A stretch of DNA of 64,000 bases from Chrysoperla carnea (GCF_905475395.1 NC_058338.1:98193435-98257434); one strand, 5' to 3'. Shown: positions 23,859 through 35,514, counted from the first letter of the stretch. The notes: generated from the letters alone by a model not told the origin. Numbers and translations: made by a program.

Positions 23859-24141
23859 ATATTAATATTAATGGAAAGAGAACTTTTAAATAGGTTAAGA
23901 GCTGAACTAGAAGATAGAATTAAAAAAGGTGAAACTGATTTGACGATCAAATATTTCAATCAAGGGCATCCTCGCATAGTGCACAAAAAAAACTAACTTT
24001 CACCCAGTTACAGGTATCAAAATTGCAATAGAATTAAAACTAAACTAAACTTACTGCGCGAAAATCTTAGTACCAGTGTATATGATATATATATATATAT
24101 TGAGTGAAACTAATTTGACAAGTGCAATCAATACTGAAGAA

Positions 24142-24978
24142 CTCGATCTTAATAATTATAAGGTTTAGAGAAAAGACAGAGACTGTATTACTAGCTGTAA
24201 AAAGAGTGGTGGCGGAGTACTTATTGGTGTAAACAAAAATATTAATTCTTTTGAATTATCAATTTCTAAAAACAATGTTAAGCATCTATTCATTATTATC
24301 TCCGTGGCTTCTATTCATGTTATTGTCGGTGCAGTCTATATACCACCGGCTTCTAGTTTCGAGTTATACCAAGATCATTGCACAGTCGTTGAGGAACTAT
24401 TCTTAAGACATCGGATACATGATGCGTTTATTGTTGGTGATTTCAACATACCCTCCACTGTGTGGTCATATGTGCATGACATGGACTTTTCCGCCGAATT
24501 ACTTCCTAAAGCAGGAAGATCTATTTTTGATACGTACACATACGTTCAGATGTTTCAAATAAATAACATAAGGAACAGCAATAATAAATTCTTAGGTCTA
24601 GTATTTTCTATGAATACTAGAAAAAATATAGAAGTGAACGAAGCTAATGATCCAATTTTCAAGACTGAAGGCTACCACCCATCGTTGGAGTTTACTTATA
24701 CTTACAACTGTGATACTGCTTCTGTAAACCAATCTAATACAGTCTACGACTTCAATAACTGTGATTATACATCCCTATCCAAAGATATTTCCGAATATGA
24801 CTGGAGTAGTTTATTTGGTATATCTAGTGTGGACACTGCTTTCGATGAGTTTTATAATGTGTTAAAACTATTTATATCTAAACACACGCCATTTAAAAAA
24901 ATCTTCAATTCTTCGTTCCCACGTTGGTTTTCAAAAGAACTAATCACTATGGTAAAAAAAGAAAAAGATTGCCCATAA
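24142..24978 (+). pseudogene. CR1-like ORF2 endonuclease domain
   Basis: Readable from KKSGGGVLIGVNKNINSF (about 24,200) through VGAVYIPPAS, FIVGDFNIPS (about 24,440, catalytic Asp/Asn) to a degenerate TEGYHPSLEF (about 24,665, where SDH is usual). It ends at a TAA at 24,976. The catalytic SDH is replaced by GYHP, common in CR1/Jockey as DHYP-like variants. One upstream stop at 24,165 separates it from the start. Confidence 0.8.
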
Positions 24979-24979
24979 A

Positions 24980-26620
24980 GTGTACAAAGAGTCTCATCTT
25001 TTCAGTGACTATTTCCAATTCAAAGTGTTGCGAAGTCAGTGTAAGGAGTTAACTAAAAAATGTTATTCTTCAAACATTAGTGATATCAAATCTTCTTTGT
25101 GCAGTTCTGAGTCAATCAATAATTTTTGGAATTATGTTACTACTTTAAAAAAATCTGATGAAAGTCCTGGTCCTGACAATATTCCTCCAGTTTTGTTGAA
25201 GTCTCGTGCCTCCTCCCTTGCTCCTATCCTGACTGTCCTGTTTAATAATTCCCTAACTCTTGGTGTCTTTCCTACCATTCTTAAATATAGTTACGTAAAA
25301 CCTATTTATAAATCGGGCGACAAATCTGATGTTACTAGCTATAGACCTATATGTATTCAGCCCACTATCGCAAAAATACTTGAGGCATTGGTATTAAGCA
25401 AAATTCAGCAAATTATTGACGCTGAGATTATTTTTGAGCAACAAGGTTTTCACTCAGGTCGCTCAACATGTACAAATTAATTAATATTTCAACAATATGT
25501 AGTAGAGGCTTTTGTCTCTCAGAAACAAGTTGACACCATTTACCTAGATTTCTCAAAAGCATTTGATTTAGTTGATCATCACATTCTTACAAACAAACTT
25601 GCTCGTAAGGGTATACATGGTTCCCTTTTAAACTGGTTTTTATCATACTAAAGTGGCAGATCACAATCAGTCAAATTATCTTCAGCAATCTCAAAAAAAA
25701 ATATTCGGTTCCTTGTGGAGTACCACAGGGGTCTCTTCTCGGTCCATTTCTTTTTAAAATCTTCATAAATGATATTATCTCTTTCCTTCCATCTGTTAAT
25801 GCTGCGCTTTTTGCTGACGACCTTAAAGTATGTACTAAAATAGAAAATACCAATGCCTTAAAGCTTAAATCTTCGAAATGCACTCAGTGTGATTGAAAAG
25901 TGGTGTCATATCAATAATATGTCTCTCAATATAAATAAGTGCAAAGTCGTATCATTTTATAAAACTAACGCTCCATTATTTTATGAATACAAATTACAGA
26001 CTATACCCTTAGGCAGAGAGCAATCAATAAAAGATTTAGGAATTATTTTCAACCATGATTTAGTTTTTATAACCGTAGTTATAAAAGCTAACCAAACCCT
26101 AGGTTTTATAAACAGAAGTACTCTTCGCTTTTCTTCCACATATCCCTTAATCTTCCTTTACAAATCTATGGTCCGCCCTTTACTTGAATATGGAGTTATT
26201 GTCTGGAGCCAATATCACAAAACACTTATTGATGCTGTCGAAAATGTGCAAAAGCGCTTTTTACGTATGGTTTGGTACCGTGAAACGGTTTATTTAATGA
26301 TACACCCTATGATTCCCTCCTTGAACTCACCGGTCTAAAAACACTATCCTCCAGAAGATTGTCAACGGACATCATCTTTATCCACAAACTGCTCCACAAT
26401 ATTATTGATTGTCCTCCCCTTCTTTCCTTTATATCCTTCCACATTCCACAGATTCAAACAAGGCAAAAGATATCTTTTTCTAATAAATTATTACAAACAG
26501 ATTATCACAAATTTTCAAGTCTGCCTAGATCAGTAAGCAATGCAAATTTGCTTTCTCATCACATAGACATATTTCATAACTCACTGCCACAAATTAAAAG
26601 TTACCTTAATAGCATTTAAT
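24980..26620 (+). pseudogene. CR1-like reverse transcriptase, broken
   Basis: Blocks in order: ESPGPDNIPPVLLKS and VKPIYKSGDKSDVTSYRPI (25,160-25,350), YLDFSKAFDLVDHHIL (motif A, about 25,545), VPQGSLLGPFLFKIFINDI (about 25,720) and ALFADDLKV (about 25,805, catalytic FADD). Then follow IEKWCHINNMSLNINKCKV, KDLGIIFNHDL and SMVRPLLEYGVIVWS (to 26,200), and a C-terminal tail to 26,620. Stops at 25,480 and 25,650 and frame shifts near 25,680, 25,880 and 26,338 inactivate it. Motifs fit CR1/Jockey-superfamily LINEs; I cannot separate the two clades by eye. Confidence 0.85.
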
Positions 26621-26929
26621 CTTTTTAATGAAGTTTATTCTTGTTTTTAATTCAAGTTTTAGAAAAAAAAAAACTAATATTTTTTTTTTTTAAATTGTTA
26701 TTATTGATGTTATTTTATTATTGTTGTTGTTATTGTTATTGTTACTATTATATTTATTTTATTTCTTTTTTCAAAATTTTAATACCTTCATTTGTGCTAT
26801 TACCTTCATTTGTGTTATTTTATTATTCTACGCTGTTAAAGCCATCATATTGTTTATAATTTTAGTAACTATTATATTAAAAAAAAAATTTTTGTAACTG
26901 GGTATTACCCGTAAATAAATAAATAAATC
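26621..26929 (+). other. CR1-like 3' UTR and TAAA tail
   Basis: Very T-rich non-coding sequence ending in AACTGGGTATTACCCG and four to five TAAA units. The last hairpin-like block (GGGTATTACCC) just before the tail is the type of 3' stem used by CR1/L2-type LINEs for template recognition. Confidence 0.65.
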
Positions 26930-27175
26930 AGAGACGGTGGACGTGAGTGCCGTGAAAAAGCCATCCTGCTGAAAGGGAAACTGAGAGTAGGTTGGGTGTA
27001 CAGCAGAGCAAGAGAAAAAGACGTCATCCCGCGGTGCTACAAGTGCTTGGATTTTGGTCACCTGGCACGGTCCTGCCAAGGCCCAGATCGTTCAAAGAAG
27101 TGCTTTAGATGCGGTAGTGAGACCCATACCGCCAAGGCCTGTACAGAGAAGTTGTACAGGTGCATCTAGTGAAGG
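26930..27175 (+). pseudogene. R1-like ORF1 C-terminus with two CCHC zinc knuckles
   Basis: Continues the R1 ORF1 after the CR1-like insertion: KLRVGWVYSRAREKDVIPR, then CYKCLDFGHLARSC and CFRCGSETHTAKAC (C-x2-C-x4-H-x4-C knuckles). Some ORF1 residues expected between this part and 22,158 seem missing, so the insertion may have come with a small deletion. The frame ends in a TAG near 27,170. Confidence 0.85.
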
Positions 27176-27292
27176 AGCCCCACAAAACAGGCACTTACTC
27201 TTGCCCCGCCTACCAACGGGCCGTAAGAGAGTCTAATCGGAATAAAAGATGAGCTCGCGATTCTCTGTGAGCAGTACCGAGACATCCAAGGA

Positions 27293-28340
27293 ATGAGATC
27301 ATGGCTGCGAGATAGCTCTGGCAAGGCCGCTCTCTGGTTCCGCAAGGGCCTCTTTGTCCAGGAGATCCAAGCAACAGAGCGAGAAGGATTCGTGTGGGCT
27401 AAGGTATCGGACACATATATCTGCAGTGTATACGTCAGGCCGAGTGGCTCCCACGCTGAATTTCTGCGTCTGCTGGACGAGATAGTAGAAAAACTGCGAG
27501 GAAGAAGACCAGCAATCATAGCTGGTGACCTCAATGCCTGGGCCACTGACTGGGCCAGAAGAGTGACCAACCAGAGAGGATCCGGCGTCCTGGACAATTT
27601 CTCCACACTGGATCTGGTCATTATGAACAAAGGATCGACTCCAACATTCTCGAAGAACTTTTATAATTCAGTTATCGACGTGTCGTTTGGAAGTGAGAGC
27701 CTGGTACCACGTGTCGTATCGTGGAAGGTCAGTGACCACTACATGCACAGCGACCATCAGGCCATCATCTTTGAGGTGGCAAACACTCGTGCGCAGAGAA
27801 ACCGGCGTGACTCACGGAGGAACACATGGAATCCACGATCTTTCGATCTGGGGATGTTCGAAGAGATGTTGGAAGGTGTCAACGTGCCAGAAGGTTTATC
27901 TGATACCAAGGTCACGCACTTGATGGCTATCCTGACCAGAGCATATGATGCATCGATGACGAGGCGAGCAAACAACAGCAGAAGACCAACATATTGGTGG
28001 AACGACGAGATCGCGGATCTTGGAAGAGTATGCCTTCGCTCTAGAAGACGGGCCCAGAGAGTTCGAGGCCGATCATCCTACGCTGAACTGAGGGATCGAT
28101 ATGCTGAGGCTCGCAGAAACCTAGGCAAGGCCATCAAGGAGAGTAAACTGCAGTGTGAGAAGTCACTGCAACGCGAAGTCCATCAAGACACCTGGGGACG
28201 ACCATACAAGTTGGTCATGGCCAAGCTGCGAGGACGAGGCTCCGGGATGCCATCGAACTCGGAGTTCCTAGAGAGGATAGTGAGGACCTTGTTAACTAGA
28301 CAATCAGCGATCATATGGCTACGGCTATCCCGACTGATCC
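27293..28340 (+). pseudogene. R1-like ORF2 endonuclease and linker
   Basis: A long open frame without internal stops. It carries KGLFVQEIQATEREGFVWAK, YICSVYVRPSG, IIAGDLNAWA (catalytic Asp/Asn, about 27,525), LDLVIMNKGSTPTF, and SDHQAIIFEV (catalytic SDH, about 27,750). A linker with PTYWWNDEIADLGR leads toward the reverse transcriptase. The N-terminus with the first catalytic Asn/Glu block is missing or garbled upstream of 27,293. GC content and codon use differ sharply from the AT-rich surroundings. R1-clade endonucleases nick a specific target; whether this family targets rDNA cannot be told. Confidence 0.87.
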
Positions 28341-29325
28341 CGACATCCAGGAAGTGCCACTTGTGACAAATGAAGAGCTACAGAAGGCTATCCAGAAGAT
28401 CGGAGACACGAAAGCTTCCGGTCCAGATGCTATTCCCAACATAGCTCTTAAAGACGCTATCAGAAGGAGACCAGGCATCTTTCTCTCTGTCTCCAATGCT
28501 TGCATCGTAGAAGGTAACTTTCCTGCCTGCTGGAAGCGACAGAACATGGCCCTATTGCCAATGGGCGACAAACCAACGGATGAGCCCTCATCCTATCGCC
28601 CAATTTGCCTCCGTGATACGGCCGGCAAAGAATTGGAAAGGATCATACCCAATCGCATAGCGGTCAACAGTGACAGTGACCAGGGGCTCTCAGAAAACCA
28701 GTACAGTTTCCGCAAAGCCAGATCCACAGTCGATGCCGTGGAAAAGGTCGTTGGTATCGCCAGGGAGGCGATCTCCGGAAGAAGTTGGACAACAGGCGCT
28801 AAGAAATAAAATAAAACGCTCTTCGATTGATGCGAACCGTGTCCTTTCATATGAAACGGGAATACGGTCGTACAACGTCACCGGCGGTGTTCGCCAGGGT
28901 TCGGTTCTTGATCCCCTCCTGTGGAATATCATGTACGATGCCGTGCTGAACCTGACGATTCCTGAAGACTGTACATCAGTAGGCTTTGCCGACGACGTGG
29001 CAGTGGTAGTAGTCGGCAAGTACCTGGAAGAGGTCACATTCAAGGCAAACAGAGCAGTGTCCTGCATACCACAGTGGCTGACATCCGTTGGGCTGCAACT
29101 GGCCGACCACAAGACAGAAGTCGTCTTGGTAACCGGCCGAAGAATAAGGGAGTCCATCACCCTTTCCATCGGAGATTGCGAGATTGAATCTCAAAAGTCG
29201 CTGAGTTACCTGGGCGTCCAGATCGACGCGAAGCTTCGGTTCGACGAACATCTTCGAATAGTTAGCCAGAAAGCATCCAAGGTGGTAAACGCACTGACCT
29301 GGTGGATGTCAAACCTGGTTTTTTA
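28315..29325 (+). pseudogene. R1-like reverse transcriptase, truncated
   Basis: A first block (28,315-28,809) has TKASGPDAIPN, NMALLPMGDKPTDEPSSYRP and LSENQYSFRKARSTVDAVEK. It breaks at 28,809, where the segment holding catalytic motif A should begin, and resumes at about 28,810 with SIDANRVLSYET, GGVRQGSVLDPLLWNIMYD (block B/4), VGFADDVAVVV (catalytic FADD, about 28,985), ADHKTEVVLVTGRR and LSYLGVQID. It stops abruptly after VVNALTWWMSN at 29,325. Motif A is deleted and the 3' end lost, unlike the usual 5' truncation of LINEs. Confidence 0.87.
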
Positions 29326-30129
29326 AGAATTCGTTGAAATAAAAGATATTACCTTATCAGGCAAAAAATTAATAACTATGTTAATATTTTTCTTTTAATA
29401 ACTGTTCATTATTTTTCTTTGTGCCCGTTGAGACATTTATTCAGAAGGATTAGAACTTCAACATATAAAAAATTCAAACAATTTAGCTGGAAGCCAATTC
29501 CTATTAACTTTGTACGTGGTCATTTATAATCTAATAACAGAATTAAGATCAATCTTCGCCCACCTGCTTACCGAATGAAAGTTATTATTTATGAAATATA
29601 AAAGGTTAACCAATATCCCTGCAATGGGTTATTTAGGAAAATGTGGTCAACACTACCTTTAGTAAAAATACTAAGAGTACAATTTTTTTGAATTTTTCGC
29701 TAACTGGCAAAGCTGACGACTTTTGGTCTATTCGAATGTAAAAAGCATATGATTTTCCGCTAAATAACGATAAAAAGATGACGTTTTCAGGTTTTAGAAG
29801 TTTAGGAGTAGTTTATTAGACCATTTTTTTTTTAGGCAAACCATTACGGGGATATTTGTTAATTTTTTACCTTAGTTCGGCTCTTGTACTATTACAAGTG
29901 AACTACGTGGAAAAAGTAAATAAAAAAGGAGGCAAGCCGATAATTTAGAAAATTGATGTACTTGTGTTTAACCCGTTAGCACTCGCGTCAACCGTTCTGT
30001 AATCTTTAGTCACGCGATGAGAGGTTCTGCACATGAGAGAAATATTTCGCGCGTTAAATATTCTTTAAGTTTGTCAATCATAACCTATATATAATTTTAT
30101 ATAAAATTTTTACTTTGCACTAGCTTAAA
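29326..30129. other. Intron 1 DNA, nothing recognised
   Basis: AT-rich sequence following the truncated R1-like element. No gene or element I can name. Confidence 0.4.
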
Positions 30130-30337
30130 AAAGTAGTTTGATTACGTGGTTATTGATGTTTGTGTGTAAAAATATTAGAGCAGAAAAAAAAATCTAAAAA
30201 ATTTAATTCATTTTAACTAATTTCACCATATTTCTATCACAAGTTTTTTTAATTTACTGAGTACGACTTATATTCAACTAATGAAAGTATACGAACAGAC
30301 TCGAAAAGTTAGTAATTTTTGCTTACACCTTTACTCT
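30130..30337 (+). repeat. Dispersed repeat, left part (occupied site)
   Basis: Matches 35,515-35,735 through blocks GTTTGTGTGTAAAAATAT, ACCATATTTCTATCACAA, AGTACGACTTATATT and TTTTTGCTTACACCTTTACT. It is interrupted by the MITE at 30,338-30,612 and resumes at 30,621 (TGATGAGAGAAATTCTCAC). Confidence 0.85.
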
Positions 30338-30612
30338 CATAGAATATTATACATAGAGAACGCCATTGCCCAAAATTTGCGATATGATGAATGAGAGAGA
30401 AAACTGACAGTTCTTATGTGTCCTTTTCTCATCTATATCATTGGCTATATATTGTTTACATTATACAAAATCGCAATGCATCATATGATTATGACATATG
30501 ACTGTGACCAGGACACATAGGAACTAACTGGCAGCCTTCTACCTTATTCATCATATCGCATTCACTTACAGACTAGCATATCCCTCTCGTTATCTATGCA
30601 TAATATTCTATG
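30338..30612. mobile_element. hAT-type MITE with 8-bp target duplication
   Basis: A 275 bp element with terminal inverted repeats CATAGAATATTATACATAGA on the left and a near match (one base different in the first 20) on the right. It is flanked by TTTACTCT (30,330-30,337) and TTTACTGT (30,613-30,620). The 8-base duplication and C-A first bases fit the hAT superfamily. The uninterrupted site is preserved in the sister repeat near 35,700-35,735. No coding capacity. Confidence 0.87.
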
Positions 30613-30915
30613 TTTACTGTCGTGATGAGAGAAATTCTCACTATTTCTGAAAGACCTATATCAAAAAATATATTTAAAAAAATGAAAATTTCGTAATTAA
30701 AAAATATATAAAATTATATGAAGATAGAACTTTTTATCCACATTTAGCATTTAAAAAATAAAAGTTATTCATGTTCTATATCGAGCGTTAGCAAAATGTG
30801 CTAGTGCTGACGGGTTTACATCGTTTTCAAAATCGCACACTTCTCTACCCCCAACCAAGACGCCCCCCTCCAACAGTATATTCGTAAGAAGTAACGCAAT
30901 AAGTGTAAATACGTA

Positions 30916-31091
30916 CCTCCAAAATCAGGTCTAACACTATTATCATAACCACGTAATAAATTATTTAATAATGTTGAAATGTTTTTATGATTATTTGCTT
31001 GTTTCACATTATGTTTATTTATATTTCTGGTACATAAAATGGCAGTGTAAATATTCCATATTATTAATAAATATATTAAATATTTGAACAT
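30916..31091 (-). CDS. Grd: Grd exon 1: signal peptide and start of mature subunit
   Basis: Minus-strand ATG at 31,091 begins MFKYLIYLLIIWNIYTAIL, a hydrophobic signal peptide for secretion into the ER, followed by a polar stretch and LLNNLLRGYDNSVRPDFGG. That last motif is the conserved N-terminal helix and first strand of Cys-loop GABA-type subunits. The exon ends GGAG|GTACGT, leaving one base of a Gly codon that exon 2 completes. A TAA in the same frame about 36 bases upstream of the ATG fixes the start. The subunit would be part of a pentameric ligand-gated chloride channel at the neuronal surface. Grd is often co-expressed with Rdl or Lcch3 type subunits (family knowledge). No promoter can be recognised. 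Confidence 0.92.
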
Positions 31092-31181
31092 TGTCTTCTT
31101 AATAACTAATAATATAGATGAACAGAACCATTACTAGGCTACTGGTGTGATGGTTTCCATTGATCTCTTCATCAGTGGTAT
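31092..31181 (-). promoter_or_regulatory. Grd: Probable Grd 5' UTR with upstream splice acceptor
   Basis: On the minus strand TTTTTTAATTCCAG ends at 31,182, ninety bases upstream of the start codon, and looks like a 3' splice site. This suggests an upstream non-coding exon. The transcription start is not visible. Confidence 0.45.
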
Positions 31182-32329
31182 CTGGAATTAAAAAAGAGAA
31201 TAATTTGTTAGTGTATATATACATGTACTTTCTATGTTGAGTTTCGAGGCTAGTGTCGGTTATAAAAATTTCGAGTGTTCTGAATCGACAAACTGGGTAT
31301 AAGGTCACTAAAAAACTATACGATAATAGACATTCATAGACGTCTCCGGTATTTCTCAATCATTACTCAAAAAAAAAAAAGATTTTACAGTCTTTTATTG
31401 GTAAAACTGATCATAAAGCCGTTTCAGTTTTGTATGGTTCAATATCGTTTAATTTATTTGCCATCTCGAGACCATTTTTTAATTTTTATTAAACCCACTT
31501 CTTTTTTCGGGAATTCGACCTTTATGCCTCAGGGTTCCCGAAACGTATTAAAATAATAAATCTGAATGAAAATTCCAATTTGGGGACTTTTGGGGCCGTT
31601 GAATTCGAATCTTGCCATAAAAAAAAAAGAAAAAGTTCAAAATGGCTGAAATTTTCCGCTACTAAATTTAAACAGATATATGACGAAAATATTATTATTC
31701 TGGGAGTTTTCGAAGTCGCTGAATACGAATCTGTCTGGTGGCTGGAAAATTCAATTTGTTGTCAAAAAACATATTTTTAGCAAACCAAAAACATAAAATT
31801 GAATAATTTTGGCACTGAAATTAAAAAATACTGATTCTCATCATGAGCCGATAGGGGACTTATACCTAAAAATCGAATTTTCTGGCTGATATTTTGAATT
31901 TTTATATTTTTTAATTTTTGTTGGTATTAAACATTTTCATTTTTGTATCCAGCGATCACGGAAACCCCCCAGATAGCATTATTCTTGTGATATATTCACT
32001 TCGTAATTTTTTTTTTGTAATATCGGCAAAAATAGGTAATTTCGACTAAAATTTTCCGACCACTATTGTGGGTTTTCAAACATTTAAGATTTAGATTTGT
32101 ATTCAGTGACTTCGAAAACTTACTGGGAATCATCATTTTCTTAATATATTTATTTTAACCGTGTTTTATGTTATCAAGGGTCAAAATAGGGATTGCTAAA
32201 AACTGAAATTCGGCTAAAAACTGAACTTTTTGGCCGCCATTTTGAATTTACAATTTATTTATTTTTTCAGGATCATATTGGATCAGCGACTCCAAATGCT
32301 CCCAGAATGTTATTTTCATCCTCATTAGT
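31182..32329. other. Upstream/intergenic repeats, no gene
   Basis: From about 31,440 to 32,320 several related blocks recur: GTTTTCGAAGTCGCTGAATAC, TTCAAAATGGC and GAATTTACA/GAATTTTTA. These look like diverged units of one tandem or dispersed repeat. The open frame at 31,580-31,780 runs through them and is not supported as a gene. Confidence 0.5.
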
Positions 32330-32840
32330 TTTTATACCATGCATATATGTAATATGCAAGGTATACTAAGTTTAGTCCAAAGTTTGTAACGCTTAAAAAT
32401 ATTGATGCTACGCATAAAATTTGGATATAGGTGTTCATAGAATCACCTAATTAGTCCATTTCCGGTTGTCCGTCTGTGGGCACGATAACTCAAAAACGAA
32501 AAAAGATATCGAGCTAAAATTTTTACAGCGTATCAAGACGTAAAAAGTAAGGTCGAGTTCGTAAATGAGCATCACAGGTCAATTGGGTCTGGGGTCCGTA
32601 GGACCCATCTTGTAAACCGTTAGAGATAGAACAAAAGTTTAAATGTAAAAAATGTTCCTTATAAAAAAATAAACAAGTTTTGTTTGAAACATTAGGCGGA
32701 AATTTTATGGTATGTACTTTACTTGAATATCAGTTATGTATGTGTCACATGTATGTATGTGTTATGGGATAAAGAAATCAACACTGACTATGCATGGTAT
32801 TTCAACAATTCGCTCAGTCACTTGTTTGTTTTCACTTGTT
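32330..32840 (-). repeat. Hairpin-family repeat, minus orientation
   Basis: Begins TTTATACCATGCATATATG and ends with the reverse complement of AACAAGTGAAAACAAACAAG. It retains the palindrome at 32,592-32,606 (GGGTCC-GTA-GGACCC) and the ACGGTTTACAAGATGGG block in reverse. About 510 bases; non-coding. Confidence 0.87.
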
Positions 32841-33870
32841 TTAAATACGTTTCGGAACCTCTGGAGATAAAAGTCTAGTTCCCGAAAAGAGGAGCAGGAG
32901 ATGGTCACAAACTAATATATGGAGCTTTTTCTAAATGCAATTACGAACAAAATGAGCCATATTAGATCAAAATCGGTTCATTATCAAAAAACTTAATTTG
33001 TCGCCCATGATTTGACACTCATTAACTGCACTAAGTTGACAAATTGAATTTCTTTCAATATTCAGTTGAACCTAATTAAATTATATAAAATAAATAAAAT
33101 AAACATAATAATAATAATTAAATTGAATTGCAAATCAATTATTTTGTCATTGAATCATGTACTTAATGCTTAGAATGGAATGTGGGCTGTAAACAATCAT
33201 TTTTTTCAGAGTAGGTTAGAGCCTAGTTTCCAGTGGAGGGGTCTTATAATAGTAACGGCAAACATCTCTGAAATAAGAGAAGAAAATGTCATAATTGTGG
33301 GATTTTTATTCTAGAATAGAGATGGTAGAAATAGACTACGATAACGTAATTGACTATGCTAAACACCTGTAAATATTTCAATGGAAAAACTTGCACATTT
33401 GGCATTTCTACAAAATTTGTGCATATACTAATAAGTACTGTTGATTACTACCCAGTACTTATACTAATAAGTACTAAGTTTCAGTGAATGCTTGATGTAA
33501 GCGTTATCACATTTTCGGTCGAATGCCTTCTTTCGTACTTACTCATTGAAGTTTATATTCTTTTGTAAGTACCTACACTAGAAAAAAAAATTCCGTAGAT
33601 AAAATTATATTCTTTCCTGTTTATAAAGGGGTGATTTTTGTCATATGAGGTTTGTATTTTTTTTTTTTTTTTGGAAGAAAAAAAAACCGAATTATATTAA
33701 AAGCTTATATGAAATTTTTATCATAGTAAATATTAGTTATTTAGTAATACTTGTCACACTTCGATAACTTCGATGTAAACGTGATATTATGTACCTAAAA
33801 TGTACAATTTCATCGTAACGTTCAATTTCAATATATTCCGTATTTACTATTACCACAGTCATATAATATA
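32841..33870. other. Intergenic DNA, nothing recognised
   Basis: AT-rich sequence between Grd and the H15 gene. No exon, RNA gene or known element seen. Confidence 0.4.
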
Positions 33871-34380
33871 CTAGCTTGATACCCGCCCGCTTCACTGGGC
33901 TTAAAAGTATAAACCACCGCTTTATAGCCTACACCTCTCTTGATCTCACTTATCTCCCTTCCATAACACTTGAAATTATTGTTTTACGCAGTTAAAATAT
34001 ATGCACAGTTTTCAATTTTTTAAATTGTAAAATAGTCATAATTGATTGAGTATATCAGAAAAGATGGCCAAGATTTTTTTGGCATTTACTGTTTTAAATT
34101 TTTACAGAAATCTTTAATTTATCGTTCAAAATGATTATCATTCTACTCCGTCTGTGATCTTTATTTTGAACCATAAATTAAAGATTTCTGTAAAAAATTT
34201 AAAAAGTAAATGTCAGATTCAATTTAATTTTTTTTAACTGACTACAAACAAAAAAGGAGGAGGTTATCAATTCGACTGTATTTTTTTTTTTTTTTTAAAT
34301 AGTTTTATTAATCTAGTTTTGGCGTGAAAGCGTAACAAACAAACATCCTTGCTTTCACATTTATATTACATATATAGGGA
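33871..34380 (-). mobile_element. Non-autonomous Helitron
   Basis: Read on the minus strand it begins TCCCTATATATGTAATATAA (5' TC end) and ends GCCCAGTGAAGCGGGCGGGT followed by ATCAAGCTAG. The 3' end has the Helitron features of a small GC-rich hairpin about 10 bases before CTAG. The flanking bases are A on the 5' side and T on the 3' side, as expected for insertion between A and T. A related copy is at 48,968-49,485. About 60 bases at 34,235-34,298 are absent from that copy and look like a later insertion. Confidence 0.85.
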
Positions 34381-34535
34381 TACAATTCATTTAACTTCTA
34401 ACAAAACCATGGGTGTCATAATGGAAATGTTTTAGATAAATGGAAACCATGTTTTTTTTTATTATACACTAGGCAGCGCCACATGACGAATACAAATAGC
34501 GGTATTAATTGGTATTAATATTTGTTGAAAAAAAA

Positions 34536-34840
34536 AAAAACAAAAAGTAAACCGACTTCTAATGAAAAACTTTTCCAAACCAAATTGATATGCACTAAAA
34601 AGTAAACAAATTTCGATAATATAATGCAGTTAAAATTATACTTTTTGGAGTCGGCGTCAGCCAAGCTAGTGTAGCAAACTGTTCTACTAGAGTTGTTTCC
34701 TTGGCTGACGCCGATACAAAAATAACAATAATTTTAACTACATTATATTATCGTTATTTTTTTACTTTTTAGTGCATATCAATTTGGTTTGGAAAAGTTT
34801 TTCATTTGAAGTCGGTTTACTTTTTGTTAAAAGTTTCTTT
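34536..34840. repeat. Hairpin repeat, about 305 bp
   Basis: The left arm (AAAAGTAAACCGACTTCTAA ... GTCGGCGTCAGCCAAG) is matched by the right arm (CTTGGCTGACGCCGAT ... AAGTCGGTTTACTTTTT), with a loop of about 35 bases near 34,675-34,710. A half copy lies at 35,755-35,870. Tracts at 34,235-34,298 and 35,098-35,160 (GGAGGTTATCAATTCGACTG and its near reverse complement) may be outer ends of a larger element of about 0.9 kb. The short ORF at 34,942-35,145 is within it and unsupported. Confidence 0.8.
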
Positions 34841-35514
34841 TTATTTTGTGATTTTTAGTGAATCTGGAGTACACTAACTAATTTGTCACTAAAAAAAGAA
34901 TCATCGAAATCGGTTGGCGTGATATTGAGTTATTCGCCCTCTTGCCGTGCATACTTAATGCAAGTTTAAGACTTTTATGGTTTTCCCATGGACTGAGAAC
35001 TGGACCAAAATGGGACCACACGGGAAGCACCAGCTTTCAAATAGATAAAGAATCAACAAAATCGGCCCACTCAGTCGAAAGTTTTGAGGTAACACACATA
35101 AAAAGAAATACAGTCGTATTGATAATCTCCTTCTTTTTTGTTTAAAGTCGGTTAAAAATTAATTATTAATAAATAAATAAATAAATTATTGGCCAGTGGT
35201 TTGTATTCGATACTGGTAGCGTTGCTATTTAGCAGTTTTGACAACTAACTCGTACTTCAATAAGGGAACGCATGTTCCTAATGCATTTTATATTGAGTTA
35301 ACAAACATGTGTATATTGTTGGGTTCTGGCGGCGTTATTCTGGAAACTGTGGTTCTAAAACACTAAATCAATCATATTATTATTCGGCCTATCTGACATA
35401 CTAATTTTTGTATTTGGTCTACTTCGAATTAATCCTCAAGGATCTCCAAGTCTTCCTTATAAATAATTAAAACTTTTGGTGGTGGCAACCTACAGCCCTT
35501 ATTACAAATAGGTT

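Larger units (their letters stand above)
22159..26929 (+). mobile_element. CR1/Jockey-like LINE inserted in the R1-like LINE
   Basis: An AT-rich LINE with an ORF1 that carries a PHD-like finger, an endonuclease-reverse transcriptase ORF2, and a 3' end of TAAA repeats (26,912-26,928). It interrupts R1 ORF1. The pentamer AATCA occurs at both edges (about 22,153 and 26,926) and may be the target duplication, though it is short. It is itself interrupted at 23,202-23,858 by a hairpin-family repeat. Stops at 24,978, 25,480 and 25,650 mean it is inactive. Confidence 0.85.

Noticed and set aside
27166..29251. Long minus-strand frames opposite the R1-like LINE
   Set aside because: They are antisense shadows of GC-rich endonuclease and reverse-transcriptase frames with clear catalytic motifs on the plus strand.
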